A DNA stretch of 64,000 bases, from contig NZ_CP160906.1 of the NCBI RefSeq assembly GCF_041080865.1, positions 310,001-374,000 of the forward strand, read 5' to 3'. The stretch's first letter is position 1. Each line of letters begins with the position of its first letter. The stretch is from Psychromonas sp. MME1. Lineage in GTDB: Bacteria; Pseudomonadota; Gammaproteobacteria; Enterobacterales; Psychromonadaceae. A program made the translations under genes and the position numbers. Of this stretch, positions 18,312-30,298 are shown in pieces. The notes beneath the pieces are model-generated. The model was not told where the DNA came from. It ran no database searches and was given only the letters and a program-made list of their open reading frames with translations.

Positions 18312-20435
18312 TTATTTTTTGCTTTGCCAATTAAGATCTGCTTTCCAGTTGTTAATCCATGCGGGAATATCGCTTGCTGGCATTGGTCTGGCTATGCCGT
18401 AACCTTGTGCTAATTCACATCCTAATCGCAATAGGGTTGTACCATGCTCTATAGTTTCAACACCTTCAGCAATCACCTCCCGTTTGAAGGACTTCGCTAA
18501 GGCGATTACCCCTTCAACAATGGCTAAATCATCGGCATCATCTAACATATCTCGGACAAAGCTCTGGTCGATTTTAATTAATTTAGTGGGGAGTCGCCTC
18601 AGGTAAGTTAAAGATGAGTACCCAGTGCCAAAATCATCTAAAGCAAAATTCACCCCCAGTGCGATACAGGCATTCATTATTTCGGATACATGATGTAAAT
18701 CATTCAAGGCACTGGTTTCTAAAACTTCTAACTCTAAATAGCAAGGCTCTACATCGGGATGGGCCGCTAACAATGAAGCGAGTCTATTAACAAAATCAGA
18801 GCGCTGTAATTGTACCGCTGCAATGTTGATACTGGTACTAACGGTAAAATTTAGCCCCATTTTTTGCCACAGACTTATTTGGGTTAATACTTTATCAATC
18901 ACCCATTCGCCCATCTCTATATTCATCGGGTTATTTTCAATGGCGGGCAAAAATTCAATTGGGCTGAGTAGTCCTCGTGTTGGGTGTTGCCAGCGGATGA
19001 GTGCTTCAACACCGATAACAGCCCCCGTTTTCATATTAACTTTAGGTTGATAATGGAGTATAAATTGATGGTTATCTAATGCGCCGCGAATAGCCTCTAA
19101 GGATGCTCGTTGCATTTTTACTGCATCATCTTGAGTCGTATCAAACAGGTGATAACGATTCTTGCCTAAAGCTTTGGCCATATACATTGCTTGATCGGCA
19201 TGACGAATAAGTTGCTCTGCATCGACATTATCCTGCGGGTAAATAGTCACGCCAAGACTGGCCGATACATTGAGTATGACATCATTGACAGTAATGGGTT
19301 CCGACGAAGCTAATAGCAACCTTTCCAGAACCGGTTCACAATCTTCAACTTTAACTAAGTCAGCAAGTACAGCAACAAACTCATCTCCACCAATGCGTGC
19401 TAAGCTATCTCCTTCACGCAATGATTGTTGCATTCGCTTAGACAGTGCAATCAGCAGTGCATCCCCCACATCATGCCCATAGTTATCATTGACCGCTTTA
19501 AAACCATCTAAATCTAAAAAGACAACTGCAAGTGATTTATTGTGGCGGCTACACTGCAGCATAGATTGAATTAACCTGTCGGTAAGTAATGAACGATTTG
19601 GCAGGTTAGTGAGTGTGTCATACTGAGCAACGTGCTCTAATTGCTCTTGATGCTTTTTTAAGGTGGTGATATCACTACCTACGGAGACATAATGGGTCGT
19701 GTTTCCTTGCTTATCATATATAGCACTGATGGTTTTCATTACCGCATATACTTCACCATTTTTGCGCTTATTCCACATTTCACCTGACCAATGCCCTTTC
19801 TTGCGTAGCGACTTCCACATATTACGATAGAAATCGGGGGATTGTCGGCCTGATTTTAATATACGAGGATTTTGACCAATCGCTTCTTCACGGCTATATC
19901 CCGTGTTATCTGTAAAGGCGTCATTAATTTCGATAATCGTAGCGTAATTGTCGGTGATAGCAATTTCTTCTCGAGCGTGGGAGAAGACGCTTGCAGCCAG
20001 TTTTAATTTTTCTTCGACTTGTTTACGTGCACTAATGTCATGTATGACACCGACTAAAAAATAGCTACCTTTGGGATCTACAAATCGATTTTTTCTAGTC
20101 AGTATCGTTTTAGTTTTTTGCCCTGCAGTTGTTATTGTTTCTTCGCATAAGCACTCTTCTCCTGTTTCCATCACTTGTCTATCGATAGATAAAAAATGTT
20201 CTAGCTCGTTTGCTGGTACTTTTTCAGCGAGTGTTTTTCCGATTATTTGCTCTCTCGGTAATTTAAATATATTGCAAAAGGCGTCATTAACAAGCAGTAA
20301 TCTGGAGTGTTCATCTTTTACGAATATAGGATCGCCTGCATTATTGAAAACTGCATCTAAATACATTTCAAGAGTGGGGGACTTTACCTCAAAAGAAGCT
20401 AAAGACGCTGTCGGATTGCTCTTATTCGAGACCAT
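18312..20435 (-). CDS. PAS-PAS-GGDEF-EAL cyclic-di-GMP signalling protein
   Basis: A 707-residue cytoplasmic protein with both c-di-GMP synthesis and breakdown domains. Two PAS sensor domains (about 22-140 and 145-262) precede a GGDEF domain (about 270-430) with an intact GGDEF at 349-353 and an RxxD inhibitory site at 340-343. The EAL domain (about 445-695) has EAL at 477-479 and the DDFGTGYSSL loop at 600-609. Both catalytic signatures are intact, so net activity cannot be predicted. No membrane segment is seen. It stands alone, with about 370 bases before pntB and only the repeat region downstream. Confidence 0.93.
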   Translation of the reverse strand: MVSNKSNPTASLASFEVKSPTLEMYLDAVFNNAGDPIFVKDEHSRLLLVNDAFCNIFKLPREQIIGKTLAEKVPANELEHFLSIDRQVMETGEECLCEETITTAGQKTKTILTRKNRFVDPKGSYFLVGVIHDISARKQVEEKLKLAASVFSHAREEIAITDNYATIIEINDAFTDNTGYSREEAIGQNPRILKSGRQSPDFYRNMWKSLRKKGHWSGEMWNKRKNGEVYAVMKTISAIYDKQGNTTHYVSVGSDITTLKKHQEQLEHVAQYDTLTNLPNRSLLTDRLIQSMLQCSRHNKSLAVVFLDLDGFKAVNDNYGHDVGDALLIALSKRMQQSLREGDSLARIGGDEFVAVLADLVKVEDCEPVLERLLLASSEPITVNDVILNVSASLGVTIYPQDNVDAEQLIRHADQAMYMAKALGKNRYHLFDTTQDDAVKMQRASLEAIRGALDNHQFILHYQPKVNMKTGAVIGVEALIRWQHPTRGLLSPIEFLPAIENNPMNIEMGEWVIDKVLTQISLWQKMGLNFTVSTSINIAAVQLQRSDFVNRLASLLAAHPDVEPCYLELEVLETSALNDLHHVSEIMNACIALGVNFALDDFGTGYSSLTYLRRLPTKLIKIDQSFVRDMLDDADDLAIVEGVIALAKSFKREVIAEGVETIEHGTTLLRLGCELAQGYGIARPMPASDIPAWINNWKADLNWQSKK

Positions 20436-20725
20436 TTAATACACTTCCTTGTTAAAGGCTGAAAGCAAAATATAGCGTAATAATTTAGTTATCACTGTTT
20501 GCTATGCTAAGGATAATAATTACAGTTAATCTATTCGCTCGTACTTGAAATTATTAGGCTGTTAAGATCCATTTTTACTATCCAAAGACTCTTTAACTAT
20601 AGGAAGGAGTAACTAGAGTTTCAAGTTGAGTTAATAAAGTTATTTTTATTTAATAAAGTGTAATAGGCTGTTTTTGTAAAGGGGGAATAAAATGGGTAAG
20701 GCGAGTTTTCTCTTATCAAGAGAAA

Positions 20726-20757
20726 TAAAAAAGGCAGGTAGATTGAATCTACCTGCC
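20726..20757 (-). terminator. Intrinsic terminator after pntAB
   Basis: An 11-bp perfect stem, GGCAGGTAGAT (20733-20743) with ATCTACCTGCC (20747-20757), and on the minus strand a run of six T residues. It sits 45 bases beyond the pntB stop. The remainder of 20436-20801 is AT-rich; I see no gene in it. Confidence 0.9.
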
Positions 20758-20801
20758 TCGATGTTTTCTAAGCTTGTTTATTGCTTATGGAAACAAAGTA
20801 A

Positions 20802-22172
20802 TTAAAGAGCTGAAAGTATCGCATCAACCGATGATTTCGCATCGCCTAATAGCATATCTGAATTCTCTTTAAAGAACAGTGGATTTTGTACGCCAGCATA
20901 GCCCGCACCCATTGAACGTTTAAATACGATCACTTTTTCAGCTTCCCAAACATGCAATACAGGCATACCAGAAATTGGTGTACCAGGCTCATTCGCAGCA
21001 GGGTTGACGGTATCATTTGCACCAATGACCAATACAACATCAGTCTCAGGAAAATCTTCATTGATTTCATCCATCTCTAATACAATATCGTAAGGCACTT
21101 TAGATTCAGCTAATAATACATTCATGTGGCCAGGTAAACGCCCTGCAACTGGGTGAATACCAAAACGTACGTTTTTGCCTTTAGCACGTAAACGTTTGGT
21201 TAAATCTGCAACTGGATACTGTGCTTGTGCCACCGCCATACCATAACCCGGTACGATAATGATGTTTTTAGCTGCATTTAACATTTCAGCGACATCCTGA
21301 GCACTCGCTTCTGTATGCTCACCATACTCTTGATCTTCTTGGCTAAACTCTTCATTACCAAAGCCGCCTAAAATCACGCTGATAAAAGAGCGGTTCATTG
21401 CTTTACACATAATGTAAGAGAGGATTGCACCACTTGAACCAACTAATGCACCAGTAATGATTAATAGGTCATTTGCGAGCATGAAACCTGTTGCAGCAGC
21501 AGCCCAACCAGAATAGGAGTTAAGCATGGAAACAACAACTGGCATATCAGCACCACCGATTGATGCCACTAAGTGCCATCCGAAAGCTAATGCAATAAGT
21601 GTCATAATAATCAGAGCCGATAGACCCAAATCACCACTGACAAAGGCAACTAGTAAGAATGCCGATGCTGCAACGGCAACGATGTTGATCCAGTTTTTAC
21701 CTGGTAATGATAATGCGGCACTGTTGATTTTTCCGCTTAATTTGCCATAAGCAACAATCGAACCTGTGAAGGTAACTGCACCAATAAATATACCGAGGAA
21801 TATTTCTACATCGTGAATCGTTTTTTCAACCCCTAACAACACGCCATGGTCAAGGTATGAATTAAAGCCGATAAAGGCGGCTGCAAGGCCTACAAAGCTG
21901 TGTAAAACGGCAATTAATTCAGGCATTGAAGTCATTTCAACTTTTAACGCTAAACGAACACCAACACCTGCACCAACCGCCATTGCCACGGTGATATAAC
22001 CTAACCCAGAAACCTGTGCACTGGCGATAGTCGCAAAAATTGCGATTATCATACCGATAATACCAAACAGGTTGCCACGTTTGGCACTTTCTTGGCTACT
22101 TAAGCCGTTAAGACTGCCGATAAAGAGAATAGCTGCAACAATATAAGCCGCTGTAATTAATCCTTGAGACAT
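20802..22172 (-). CDS. pntB: NAD(P) transhydrogenase subunit beta
   Basis: Membrane subunit with the NADP(H)-binding domain III, 456 residues. The first 260 residues hold about eight to nine membrane segments forming the proton path. The C-terminal domain shows the NADP-binding motif [14 protein letters not shown], then [13 protein letters not shown] and the conserved [15 protein letters not shown]. Transhydrogenase uses the proton gradient to make NADPH from NADH. It starts two bases after the pntA stop, with AGAAGGA upstream. Confidence 0.97.
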   Translation of the reverse strand: MSQGLITAAYIVAAILFIGSLNGLSSQESAKRGNLFGIIGMIIAIFATIASAQVSGLGYITVAMAVGAGVGVRLALKVEMTSMPELIAVLHSFVGLAAAFIGFNSYLDHGVLLGVEKTIHDVEIFLGIFIGAVTFTGSIVAYGKLSGKINSAALSLPGKNWINIVAVAASAFLLVAFVSGDLGLSALIIMTLIALAFGWHLVASIGGADMPVVVSMLNSYSGWAAAATGFMLANDLLIITGALVGSSGAILSYIMCKAMNRSFISVILGGFGNEEFSQEDQEYGEHTEASAQDVAEMLNAAKNIIIVPGYGMAVAQAQYPVADLTKRLRAKGKNVRFGIHPVAGRLPGHMNVLLAESKVPYDIVLEMDEINEDFPETDVVLVIGANDTVNPAANEPGTPISGMPVLHVWEAEKVIVFKRSMGAGYAGVQNPLFFKENSDMLLGDAKSSVDAILSAL

Positions 22173-22174
22173 GA

Positions 22175-23719
22175 TTATTTATCCTTCTGGAACATTTTCA
22201 ACATACGGTGCGTGACAGTAAAACCGCCCACTATGTTGATGGTTGCGATTAATATTGCAATCGTAGAGAGAATGGTGACCACCGCGTTATCACTACCTAC
22301 TTGCAGTAGTGCACCGATGATAATGATGCCACTGATAGCGTTAGTTACACTCATTAGTGGAGTATGTAGAGAATGAGCTACATTCCAAACAACCCCGTAA
22401 CCCACGATACAGGCTAATATGAACACAGTGAAATGTGCTAAAAAGTCTGTTGGCGCAGCATCTGCAAGCCATCCAAAGAGACCTGCAACGACAATTGCGG
22501 CAACTGGTTTAATCCACTTGTTTGGTGCTTTTTCTTCAACAACCACAGTTTCTTTTGTTTCTACTGGTTTGGCTGCTGGCGCGGCACTAACACTGATTGC
22601 TGGTGGTGGCCAAGAAATTTCACCATCTTTAACGACAGTAGCGCCACGTAGTACTTCATCCTCAAAGTCAATGTCAATTTGACCATCTTTATTTTTACAA
22701 AGTAGCTTCATTAAGTTAACTAAATTAGTTGCATATAGTTGACTTGATTGAGTTGGTAGACGACTTGGTAAATCGGTGTAACCAATTATTTTCACACCAT
22801 TTTCGGTTTGGAATATTTCATCTTTAACCGTAAGTGCGGCATTGCCTCCAGCTTGTGCTGCTAAATCAACAATAACACTACCAGGTTTCATTGAAGCAAT
22901 CATCTCTTCAGTTATCAGTAGTGGGGCTGGTTTACCGGGAATAAGCGCGGTGGTAATAATAATATCAACATCTTTTGCTTGTTCAGCCATCATCAATGCT
23001 TGTGCTTGTTGATAACCTTCCGACATGGTTTTTGCGTAACCTGTGCTGCTAACTTCTACCTCTTCGGTATAATCAACTTCGAGGAACTCCGCACCCATAC
23101 TTTCAACTTGTTCTTTAACTTCTGGACGGGTATCAAATGCGCGTACAATTGCACCTAAACTTCCCGCTGCACCTAAAGCAGCCAGTCCCGCAACACCTGC
23201 GCCAATAATTAACACCTTGGCTGGTGGCACTTTACCAGCAGCTGTAATTTGCCCTGTAAAAAATCGACCAAATTGATTTGCAGCTTCAATTACCGCACGG
23301 TAACCTGCGATATTTGCCATAGAACTTAAGGCATCAAGAGCTTGAGCGCGAGATGTTCGAGGCACACTGTCCATTGCTATTACGCTAATTTTTTTAGCTT
23401 CTAGCTTGGTTAATAATGTAGGGTTTTGTGCAGGCCAAATGAAACTAACGAGCGTTGCCCCTTCTTTCATTTTTGCAATTTCACTGTCCGTCGGCGCATT
23501 AACTTTAAAGATAATATCGGATTGCCATACTAGATCGGTATCAGTGCCGATTTCAGCACCAGAATCTTGGTAAGCTTGATCGGAAAAGCTAGCAGCTGCT
23601 CCGGCGTTTTTTTCTACAAGAAAGTTAAAACCTTGTTTGATCAGTAACTCCACTGTTTTAGGAGTCGCTGCAACGCGGTTTTCATTTTCTTGGATCTCTT
23701 TAGGTATACCTATTTGCAT
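22175..23719 (-). CDS. pntA: NAD(P) transhydrogenase subunit alpha
   Basis: NAD(H)-binding subunit, 514 residues, close to the E. coli length. It begins [24 protein letters not shown]. The NAD fold carries [17 protein letters not shown], and the mobile-loop region includes [12 protein letters not shown]. The C-terminal 110 residues have about four membrane segments (alanine-rich linker near 385-400). The frame opens 12 bases earlier, but TGGA seven bases before the ATG at 23719 and the family N-terminus decide the start. Confidence 0.97.
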   Translation of the reverse strand: MQIGIPKEIQENENRVAATPKTVELLIKQGFNFLVEKNAGAAASFSDQAYQDSGAEIGTDTDLVWQSDIIFKVNAPTDSEIAKMKEGATLVSFIWPAQNPTLLTKLEAKKISVIAMDSVPRTSRAQALDALSSMANIAGYRAVIEAANQFGRFFTGQITAAGKVPPAKVLIIGAGVAGLAALGAAGSLGAIVRAFDTRPEVKEQVESMGAEFLEVDYTEEVEVSSTGYAKTMSEGYQQAQALMMAEQAKDVDIIITTALIPGKPAPLLITEEMIASMKPGSVIVDLAAQAGGNAALTVKDEIFQTENGVKIIGYTDLPSRLPTQSSQLYATNLVNLMKLLCKNKDGQIDIDFEDEVLRGATVVKDGEISWPPPAISVSAAPAAKPVETKETVVVEEKAPNKWIKPVAAIVVAGLFGWLADAAPTDFLAHFTVFILACIVGYGVVWNVAHSLHTPLMSVTNAISGIIIIGALLQVGSDNAVVTILSTIAILIATINIVGGFTVTHRMLKMFQKDK

Positions 23720-23880
23720 AGTTAAGTCCATGATCGCTTGTTATTATGAATAGTCGATTTTACGTACAATAAAAAGGGAAAAATAGATCTGGATCATATT
23801 CATCATCTATTTATACGTCTTTGTATTTATTTATTTTAATACCTTTGTCAGCCTTTGTCGGTGTCCCTACACCTTGGTGT

Positions 23881-23909
23881 TATTTTGTCATTTTCTGAAC
23901 GACAAAATA
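23881..23909. promoter_or_regulatory. Inverted repeat upstream of pntA
   Basis: TATTTTGTC (23881-23889) and GACAAAATA (23901-23909) are perfect 9-base arms 11 bases apart, about 160 bases upstream of the pntA start. A smaller ACACC/GGTGT repeat lies just before it. The spacing suits an operator; no regulator is assigned. Confidence 0.4.
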
Positions 23910-24035
23910 GCCATTCCTTGAAAATCAGTGATTATTTATTGTTATAAAAAACCAGCGCTGAATATTAGAGAATTTATACCTTTACGGCTACTATTTTGAA
24001 CACTTATATAGAAGTTTTTTGCAATAAAATCGTTA

Positions 24036-24062
24036 CTTGATATAGCAAATCGCTATATCAAG
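24036..24062. promoter_or_regulatory. Perfect 11-bp inverted repeat between rluA and pntA
   Basis: CTTGATATAGC (24036-24046) and GCTATATCAAG (24052-24062) flank a 5-base centre. Neither strand shows a T-run after it, so it is either an operator or a weak terminator for rluA. The rest of 23720-24147 shows no gene. Confidence 0.4.
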
Positions 24063-24147
24063 TTAATAATATGCAAAAAAACAATTTTTGGGTAATTAAT
24101 TTATTCTGTTCACCTATGTTTATTCCTATGCGATTAATAGAGCTCGC

Positions 24148-24822
24148 CTATTTTACTAATTCCGTAAACGGTGGTGGGCAATCGAAGGTGATTTTTTCTT
24201 CGCTAGTAGGATGAGTCAATGTAATACTTGCTGCATGCAGAGCAAGTCTATTTGGAGATAAATTAATGCCCAATGGGCTTGCATAAAAATCGTCTCCAAT
24301 AATGGCATGACCTATCGCTTGCATGTGCACGCGTAATTGATGGGTTCGGCCTGTCAATGGTGTTAAGCAGACGAGCGTTGTTTGTTTGCCTCGTGCAACA
24401 ACTTGCCATTGTGTTTGTGAACTTTTTCCCTGTTCAAAGTCAACAATTTGTCGTGGTCTATTTTCCCAATCACAGCGTAAAGGGAGGTCAATCAACCCTG
24501 AATCTTCTTTCATAACGCCTTCAACGCAAGCATAGTAAGTTTTTGCTATTATTTTCTGTTGAAATTGTCGTCCAATATGGCTTTGAGCAGATTTACGCAT
24601 GGCTAAAATAAGAATACCTGAGGTTGCCAAATCGAGACGATGTACAACGCAAGCGTTCGGCCATATTCTTAAAATACGCAGTGCGATACTATCGCGATGT
24701 TTTTTCTCTCTGCCAGGTACACTTAACAACCCATAGGGTTTATTTAATACAACAATATCTTCATCTTGATAAAGAATATCCAAATAGGGGGCTTGCGGTG
24801 GGTAGTAAACAAAATTGGGCAT
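24148..24822 (-). CDS. rluA: Dual-specificity tRNA/23S rRNA pseudouridine synthase RluA
   Basis: Makes pseudouridine at tRNA position 32 and 23S position 746 in E. coli. It is 224 residues with no S4 domain, as expected for RluA. Landmarks are VVLNKPYGLLSVPGR, the catalytic Asp in VVHRLDLATSGIL, and LTGRTHQLRVHM. It lies just downstream of rapA, as in E. coli, with a hairpin in the gap. Confidence 0.96.
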   Translation of the reverse strand: MPNFVYYPPQAPYLDILYQDEDIVVLNKPYGLLSVPGREKKHRDSIALRILRIWPNACVVHRLDLATSGILILAMRKSAQSHIGRQFQQKIIAKTYYACVEGVMKEDSGLIDLPLRCDWENRPRQIVDFEQGKSSQTQWQVVARGKQTTLVCLTPLTGRTHQLRVHMQAIGHAIIGDDFYASPLGINLSPNRLALHAASITLTHPTSEEKITFDCPPPFTELVK

Positions 24823-24844
24823 AGTATTTCTTATTAATGAATTA

Positions 24845-24873
24845 AGTTAAAGCTGACAGCATTCGCTGTCAGC
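24845..24873 (-). terminator. Hairpin between rapA and rluA, possible terminator
   Basis: GCTGACAGC (24852-24860) and GCTGTCAGC (24865-24873) make a perfect 9-bp stem with loop ATTC. On the minus strand it is followed by TTTAACTTAATT, a weak T-run, so it may partly end rapA transcription. Confidence 0.5.
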
Positions 24874-24883
24874 ACACAACATT

Positions 24884-27796
24884 TTATGATGGTGTTGAGA
24901 CGATAAAGCGGATAGCGTCTAACTTCAACTGTGTTTGATTTAGAATCTGCTCAAAATTTGTCTGTTGATCGCGTAGATATTGGATCTCTTCTTCACGAAT
25001 ATTGGCATTAATCGCTTGCAGAGCTTGTAAACGACTACGTTCTTGTTGCAACGTCTGCTGCATATTTTGGCGAGCATCAACTAAGATATCATTCATCAAA
25101 GTCTGAGCGCTAGGTAACGACTCTTTAATAAGTTGATGTATTAATGTCTGTGAGGTATTTACAATCTTACGGCTTATATGTCGATTAATAGGAGTCAATT
25201 GACGATCAAAGCTTGAAAATGTCACACTTTCGCCTAAATTTTTGCCATTTTTATCTACCAAAAGACGAATTGGCGTTGTCGGCAAGAAACGACTTAGCTG
25301 TGCATTATCGGTATTTAATGCTTCAACGACATAAATTAATTCCAAAAACGTGGAAGCGGGTGGTAATGAGTTATTTTTCAAAATTGCAACGGATGTTGTG
25401 CCAGTATCCGCGCTTAGAATCATTTCCATACCTGCGGTTATCATTGGATGCTCCCAAGTTAAATACTGGACGTCATCACGGCTTAATGCTGTTTGGCGAT
25501 TAAAAGTAACCGTAATACCATCTTCTGGTAATCCCGGGAAATCAGAGGTCAACATGTGCCCTGTCGGTTTAAGTACGATACAATGTGCGCTTTGGTCTTC
25601 TTGTTGTATTCCTATCACATCAAACAATTGCAACGCGAATTGAGTGAAATCGGGTTTTTGATCGACCTCAATCAGGTCATCGAGTAAATCACTTGGTTGT
25701 AGCACGCCACTTGAATTTATTTCCAATAGTCTATCTCGGCCTTGTTCTAGCTGAAGTTTCAGTGCTTCATTAAGCTGTCGCGTATGTTGAATTAATTTAT
25801 TAAATTCATTGTTATCATTGTTACCCGATGCTAATAGTGCTAGTAACTCCGTTTTAACGGCTTCATAAATAGTATGACCCGTTGGGGCCGTCTGTGTAAA
25901 AGCTGATAACCCCTGCTCATACCAAGATTGTAGAAATTGTTGCGCGGTATCTTTTAGATAAGGTGTATAGATTTGAATGTCACAACGCTGCCCGATGCGA
26001 TCTAAACGGCCTATACGTTGCTCTAATAGATCCGGATTAATAGGTAGATCAAATAGCACAAGATGATGTGCGAATTGAAAGTTACGACCTTCAGAACCAA
26101 TTTCAGAACAGACCATCACTTGGGCACCGTATTCCCCATCGGCAAAGTAGGCGGCAGCTTTATCTCGCTCGATCAGCGATAATCCCTCATGAAAAACCGC
26201 AACTTTAATTGCTTCACGTGTACGTAGCGCTTCTTCAATCGCTAGAGCTGTTTCAGCTTGTGCGGCGATAATTAATATCTTTTGATCTTTTAATTGTAAT
26301 ACGAGGTCAATAAGCCAACTGATACGTGGATCAAATGCACACCAAGAGTTACTTTTTGAACCTTCAAAGGATTGGTAAATTTGCTCGGGGTAAAGCGCAT
26401 TAAATGCTTGTTGTTCAAGCGTACCCGATGGCATCATTTTTGACACTTTAATTGCCGTTTTATACTGTTCCGGTAAAGGCATGGCAACAGATTTTAAACA
26501 ACGCTTGGGAAAACCTTGAATAGCCGTACGGGTATTTCGGAAAAGCAAGCGTCCAGTACCATGTCTATCTAGTAAATTGCGGATCAACTCATGCTGCGCA
26601 AGTTGTCGCTGATCCGCATCAATCGATAGATCGCCAATGATTTTTAATAATGGTTGTATGTCTTGTTCACTTAAAAGCTCAGTAATGGTGTTTTTAGCTT
26701 CATCAGATAATTGTTGTTTATCAAGTAATTGATTTACCGCTGTTACGACAGGTTTATAGCTAGCCTCCTCGTTAACGAAGGTTTGATAATCGAAAAAGCG
26801 ATTAGGGTCGAGCAAGCGCAAACGTGCAAAGTGGCTTTCATGTCCTAATTGATCAGGCGTTGCTGTCAGTAGTAGAACACCTGGAATATCCTTTGCTAAG
26901 GCTTCCACAACTTGATATTCGCGACTTGGTTTCTCTTTATCCCAAGCTAAATGGTGTGCCTCATCAACAATAAGTAAATCCCAATCAGCCTCTAAGGCAT
27001 GTTCAAAATGTTGTTTTTTACATAATAATTTAATACTACATAACACTAATTGTTCAGTTTCAAATGGGTTGATTGCATCTAGGTAGGCTTCATTACAACG
27101 AGCATCATCGAAGATACTAAAATGTAAATTAAAGCGGCGCACCATTTCAACTAACCATTGATGTTGCAAATTTTCTGGTAATACGATGAGTACTCGCTTA
27201 GCTCTGCCTGTAATTAATTGTTGATGCAGAATTAATCCTGCTTCAATCGTTTTTCCCAACCCCACTTCATCGGCTAATAAAATACGAGGTGCGTGACGTT
27301 TACCGACTTCTTCTGCAATATAAAATTGATGGGGAATAAGATCGACTCGGGCGCCGAGTAAACCTCGTAATTTAGATTTTTGTTGTTGATGTTGGTGGGA
27401 CAGTGCTTTATAACGTAAAACAAAACGTTCAAATTTGTCGATTTGTCCTGCAAACATTTTATCTTGTGGTTTATTAAACTTAATAAAGTTGTTTAAAAAA
27501 GTTTCTTTTAATTGGCATTCTTCATTAGTATCGATACGAATCCCGTGATAGGTGATTAAGTTATCAATTTCGCTAATTTCTTTTACTAGTAACTTCCATT
27601 CCTGATGACTAAGAATTTCGTCACCAACATTAAAGCGGACACGTGTGATGGGAGCTTCTTCACGTGAATAAAGGCGCTGTTCGCCAGAAGCTGCAAAAAG
27701 TAAGGTTAACATACGACCTTCAATGGATACTATAGTGCCTAAGCCTAATTCTGATTCTGCATCACTAATCCAACGCTGGCCTAAAGAAAATGTCAT
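24884..27796 (-). CDS. rapA: RNA polymerase-associated ATPase RapA
   Basis: Swi2/Snf2-type ATPase that binds RNA polymerase and promotes its recycling. It is 970 residues (E. coli 968). N-terminal Tudor-like domains (about 1-110) are followed by the helicase core. Walker A reads ADEVGLGKTIEAG (about 175-187), the Walker B box is DEAH in VDEAHHLAW, and motif VI is in QRIGRLDRIGQRCDI. A long C-terminal region specific to RapA ends with coiled-coil-like, Gln-rich sequence. Runs into rluA. Confidence 0.97.
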   Translation of the reverse strand: MTFSLGQRWISDAESELGLGTIVSIEGRMLTLLFAASGEQRLYSREEAPITRVRFNVGDEILSHQEWKLLVKEISEIDNLITYHGIRIDTNEECQLKETFLNNFIKFNKPQDKMFAGQIDKFERFVLRYKALSHQHQQQKSKLRGLLGARVDLIPHQFYIAEEVGKRHAPRILLADEVGLGKTIEAGLILHQQLITGRAKRVLIVLPENLQHQWLVEMVRRFNLHFSIFDDARCNEAYLDAINPFETEQLVLCSIKLLCKKQHFEHALEADWDLLIVDEAHHLAWDKEKPSREYQVVEALAKDIPGVLLLTATPDQLGHESHFARLRLLDPNRFFDYQTFVNEEASYKPVVTAVNQLLDKQQLSDEAKNTITELLSEQDIQPLLKIIGDLSIDADQRQLAQHELIRNLLDRHGTGRLLFRNTRTAIQGFPKRCLKSVAMPLPEQYKTAIKVSKMMPSGTLEQQAFNALYPEQIYQSFEGSKSNSWCAFDPRISWLIDLVLQLKDQKILIIAAQAETALAIEEALRTREAIKVAVFHEGLSLIERDKAAAYFADGEYGAQVMVCSEIGSEGRNFQFAHHLVLFDLPINPDLLEQRIGRLDRIGQRCDIQIYTPYLKDTAQQFLQSWYEQGLSAFTQTAPTGHTIYEAVKTELLALLASGNNDNNEFNKLIQHTRQLNEALKLQLEQGRDRLLEINSSGVLQPSDLLDDLIEVDQKPDFTQFALQLFDVIGIQQEDQSAHCIVLKPTGHMLTSDFPGLPEDGITVTFNRQTALSRDDVQYLTWEHPMITAGMEMILSADTGTTSVAILKNNSLPPASTFLELIYVVEALNTDNAQLSRFLPTTPIRLLVDKNGKNLGESVTFSSFDRQLTPINRHISRKIVNTSQTLIHQLIKESLPSAQTLMNDILVDARQNMQQTLQQERSRLQALQAINANIREEEIQYLRDQQTNFEQILNQTQLKLDAIRFIVSTPS

Positions 27797-27973
27797 AAAA
27801 TACCACTCAAAAAAATACGGGAAAATAAAAGAGTATATGTTACCTAAATCACATGGCTAGATGCTAATCATAAAACTATGAATTTAACCATAATTTAAAA
27901 TTAGCATATAAATGAAAGAAATTAGTACGTTGGTTGTAAAATAAGCAATCAGTTAAGTGTTGTTAATAAATGC

Positions 27974-28001
27974 TTGCCAATGTGATCTGAATCCCTATAA
28001 T
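27974..28001 (+). promoter_or_regulatory. rRNA operon promoter P1
   Basis: TTGCCA at 27974-27979, a 16-base spacer and TATAAT at 27996-28001, followed by a GC-rich discriminator (GCGC) typical of rRNA promoters under stringent control. Confidence 0.75.
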
Positions 28002-28097
28002 GCGCATCCACAGACACGGGGCGTAACGCAAGTTAGCCGCCGGTTTGAGAATAAAACAAACGCATTTATCGCTTCGTAAGAAATGTAAAATAAGACG

Positions 28098-28125
28098 TTG
28101 ACATTGTTCGAAAGGCGCGTAATAT
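28098..28125 (+). promoter_or_regulatory. rRNA operon promoter P2
   Basis: Perfect TTGACA at 28098-28103, a 16-base spacer with GGCGCG at its end, and TAATAT at 28120-28125. It lies about 120 bases after P1, the usual tandem arrangement. Confidence 0.8.
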
Positions 28126-28145
28126 ACGCACCTCGCCGCAAGGCA

Positions 28146-28157
28146 GCTCTTTAACAA
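28146..28157 (+). promoter_or_regulatory. boxA antitermination element in the rRNA leader
   Basis: GCTCTTTAACAA is the classical boxA bound by NusB-NusE. It lies about 20 bases after P2 and 290 bases before 16S. Confidence 0.8.
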
Positions 28158-28159
28158 TT

Positions 28160-28177
28160 TAATCAAACAATCTGTGT
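28160..28177 (+). other. 16S processing stem, left arm
   Basis: The 18 bases here are the exact reverse complement of 30051-30068 beyond the 16S gene, and the pairing continues imperfectly into 28190. The two arms bracket 16S and would form the double-stranded RNase III substrate. The remaining leader up to 28447 shows no gene. Confidence 0.75.
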
Positions 28178-28447
28178 GGGCACTTATTGTTGATGTGATT
28201 TCAAATAATCAAAAAGTAACGCTTCTGCTTGCAGAAAGTTACACCTAACTTGTTTAGGTAACATCAATAGAAGTGACACACGAATTAATTCATTTACATT
28301 GAAAGATTTATCTTTCAATGATTAACAGGCCAAATATTTATGTTTGGTGATTAATTCAGAATAACAAGTACTTCGGTACTTAGTTTTAGTCAGTAATATT
28401 GAGCTTGGTTAAATTCTACTTCGTAGAAAATAACCTAATTAAACTTT

Positions 28448-29992
<1,545 letters not shown>

Positions 29993-30093
29993 CGTATCGA
30001 GACACATCTTTTGTACTTAGGTGCATTAGCGCAAGTAACAATGAGTACCTACACAGATTGTTTGATTAGACTGAAGAAGTGCAGAAGTTCTAT

Positions 30094-30169
30094 GTCCCCA
30101 TCGTCTAGAGGCCTAGGACACCGCCCTTTCACGGCGGTAACAGGGGTTCAAATCCCCTTGGGGATACCA
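30094..30169 (+). tRNA. tRNA-Glu (TTC) in the 16S-23S spacer
   Basis: A 76-base cloverleaf with an encoded CCA end. The acceptor arm is GTCCCCA/TGGGGAT (with a G-U first pair), the anticodon stem CCGCC/GGCGG has loop CTTTCAC giving TTC, and the T arm is GGGG-TTCAAAT-CCCC. tRNA-Glu is a usual rRNA spacer tRNA in gammaproteobacteria. Confidence 0.97.
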
Positions 30170-30244
30170 ATACGATAAAAAAGATAGGTGATCTTTTTTA
30201 ACCATCCTTTGGTAGGAACTAAGTTTACGTTTTAAGTGAAAAGT

Positions 30245-30279
30245 ACTTTATAAGCAACAATGCTTATAAAGTGTTTTTT
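30245..30279 (+). terminator. Terminator-like hairpin inside the 16S-23S spacer
   Basis: ACTTTATAAGC (30245-30255) and GCTTATAAAGT (30262-30272) form a perfect 11-bp stem followed by GTTTTTTA. It has the form of an intrinsic terminator between tRNA-Glu and 23S. The boxA right after it suggests the antitermination complex lets polymerase continue. Confidence 0.55.
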
Positions 30280-30284
30280 AACAC

Positions 30285-30298
30285 TGCTCTTTAACAAT
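30285..30298 (+). promoter_or_regulatory. Second boxA element, in the 16S-23S spacer
   Basis: TGCTCTTTAACAAT repeats the leader boxA and lies about 390 bases before 23S. The remaining spacer up to 30687 holds no further gene, only the left arm of the 23S processing stem. Confidence 0.8.

Noticed and set aside
20071-20439. 122-codon antisense frame over the GGDEF-EAL gene
   Set aside because: Shadow of the PAS-coding region; no ribosome site or family pattern.
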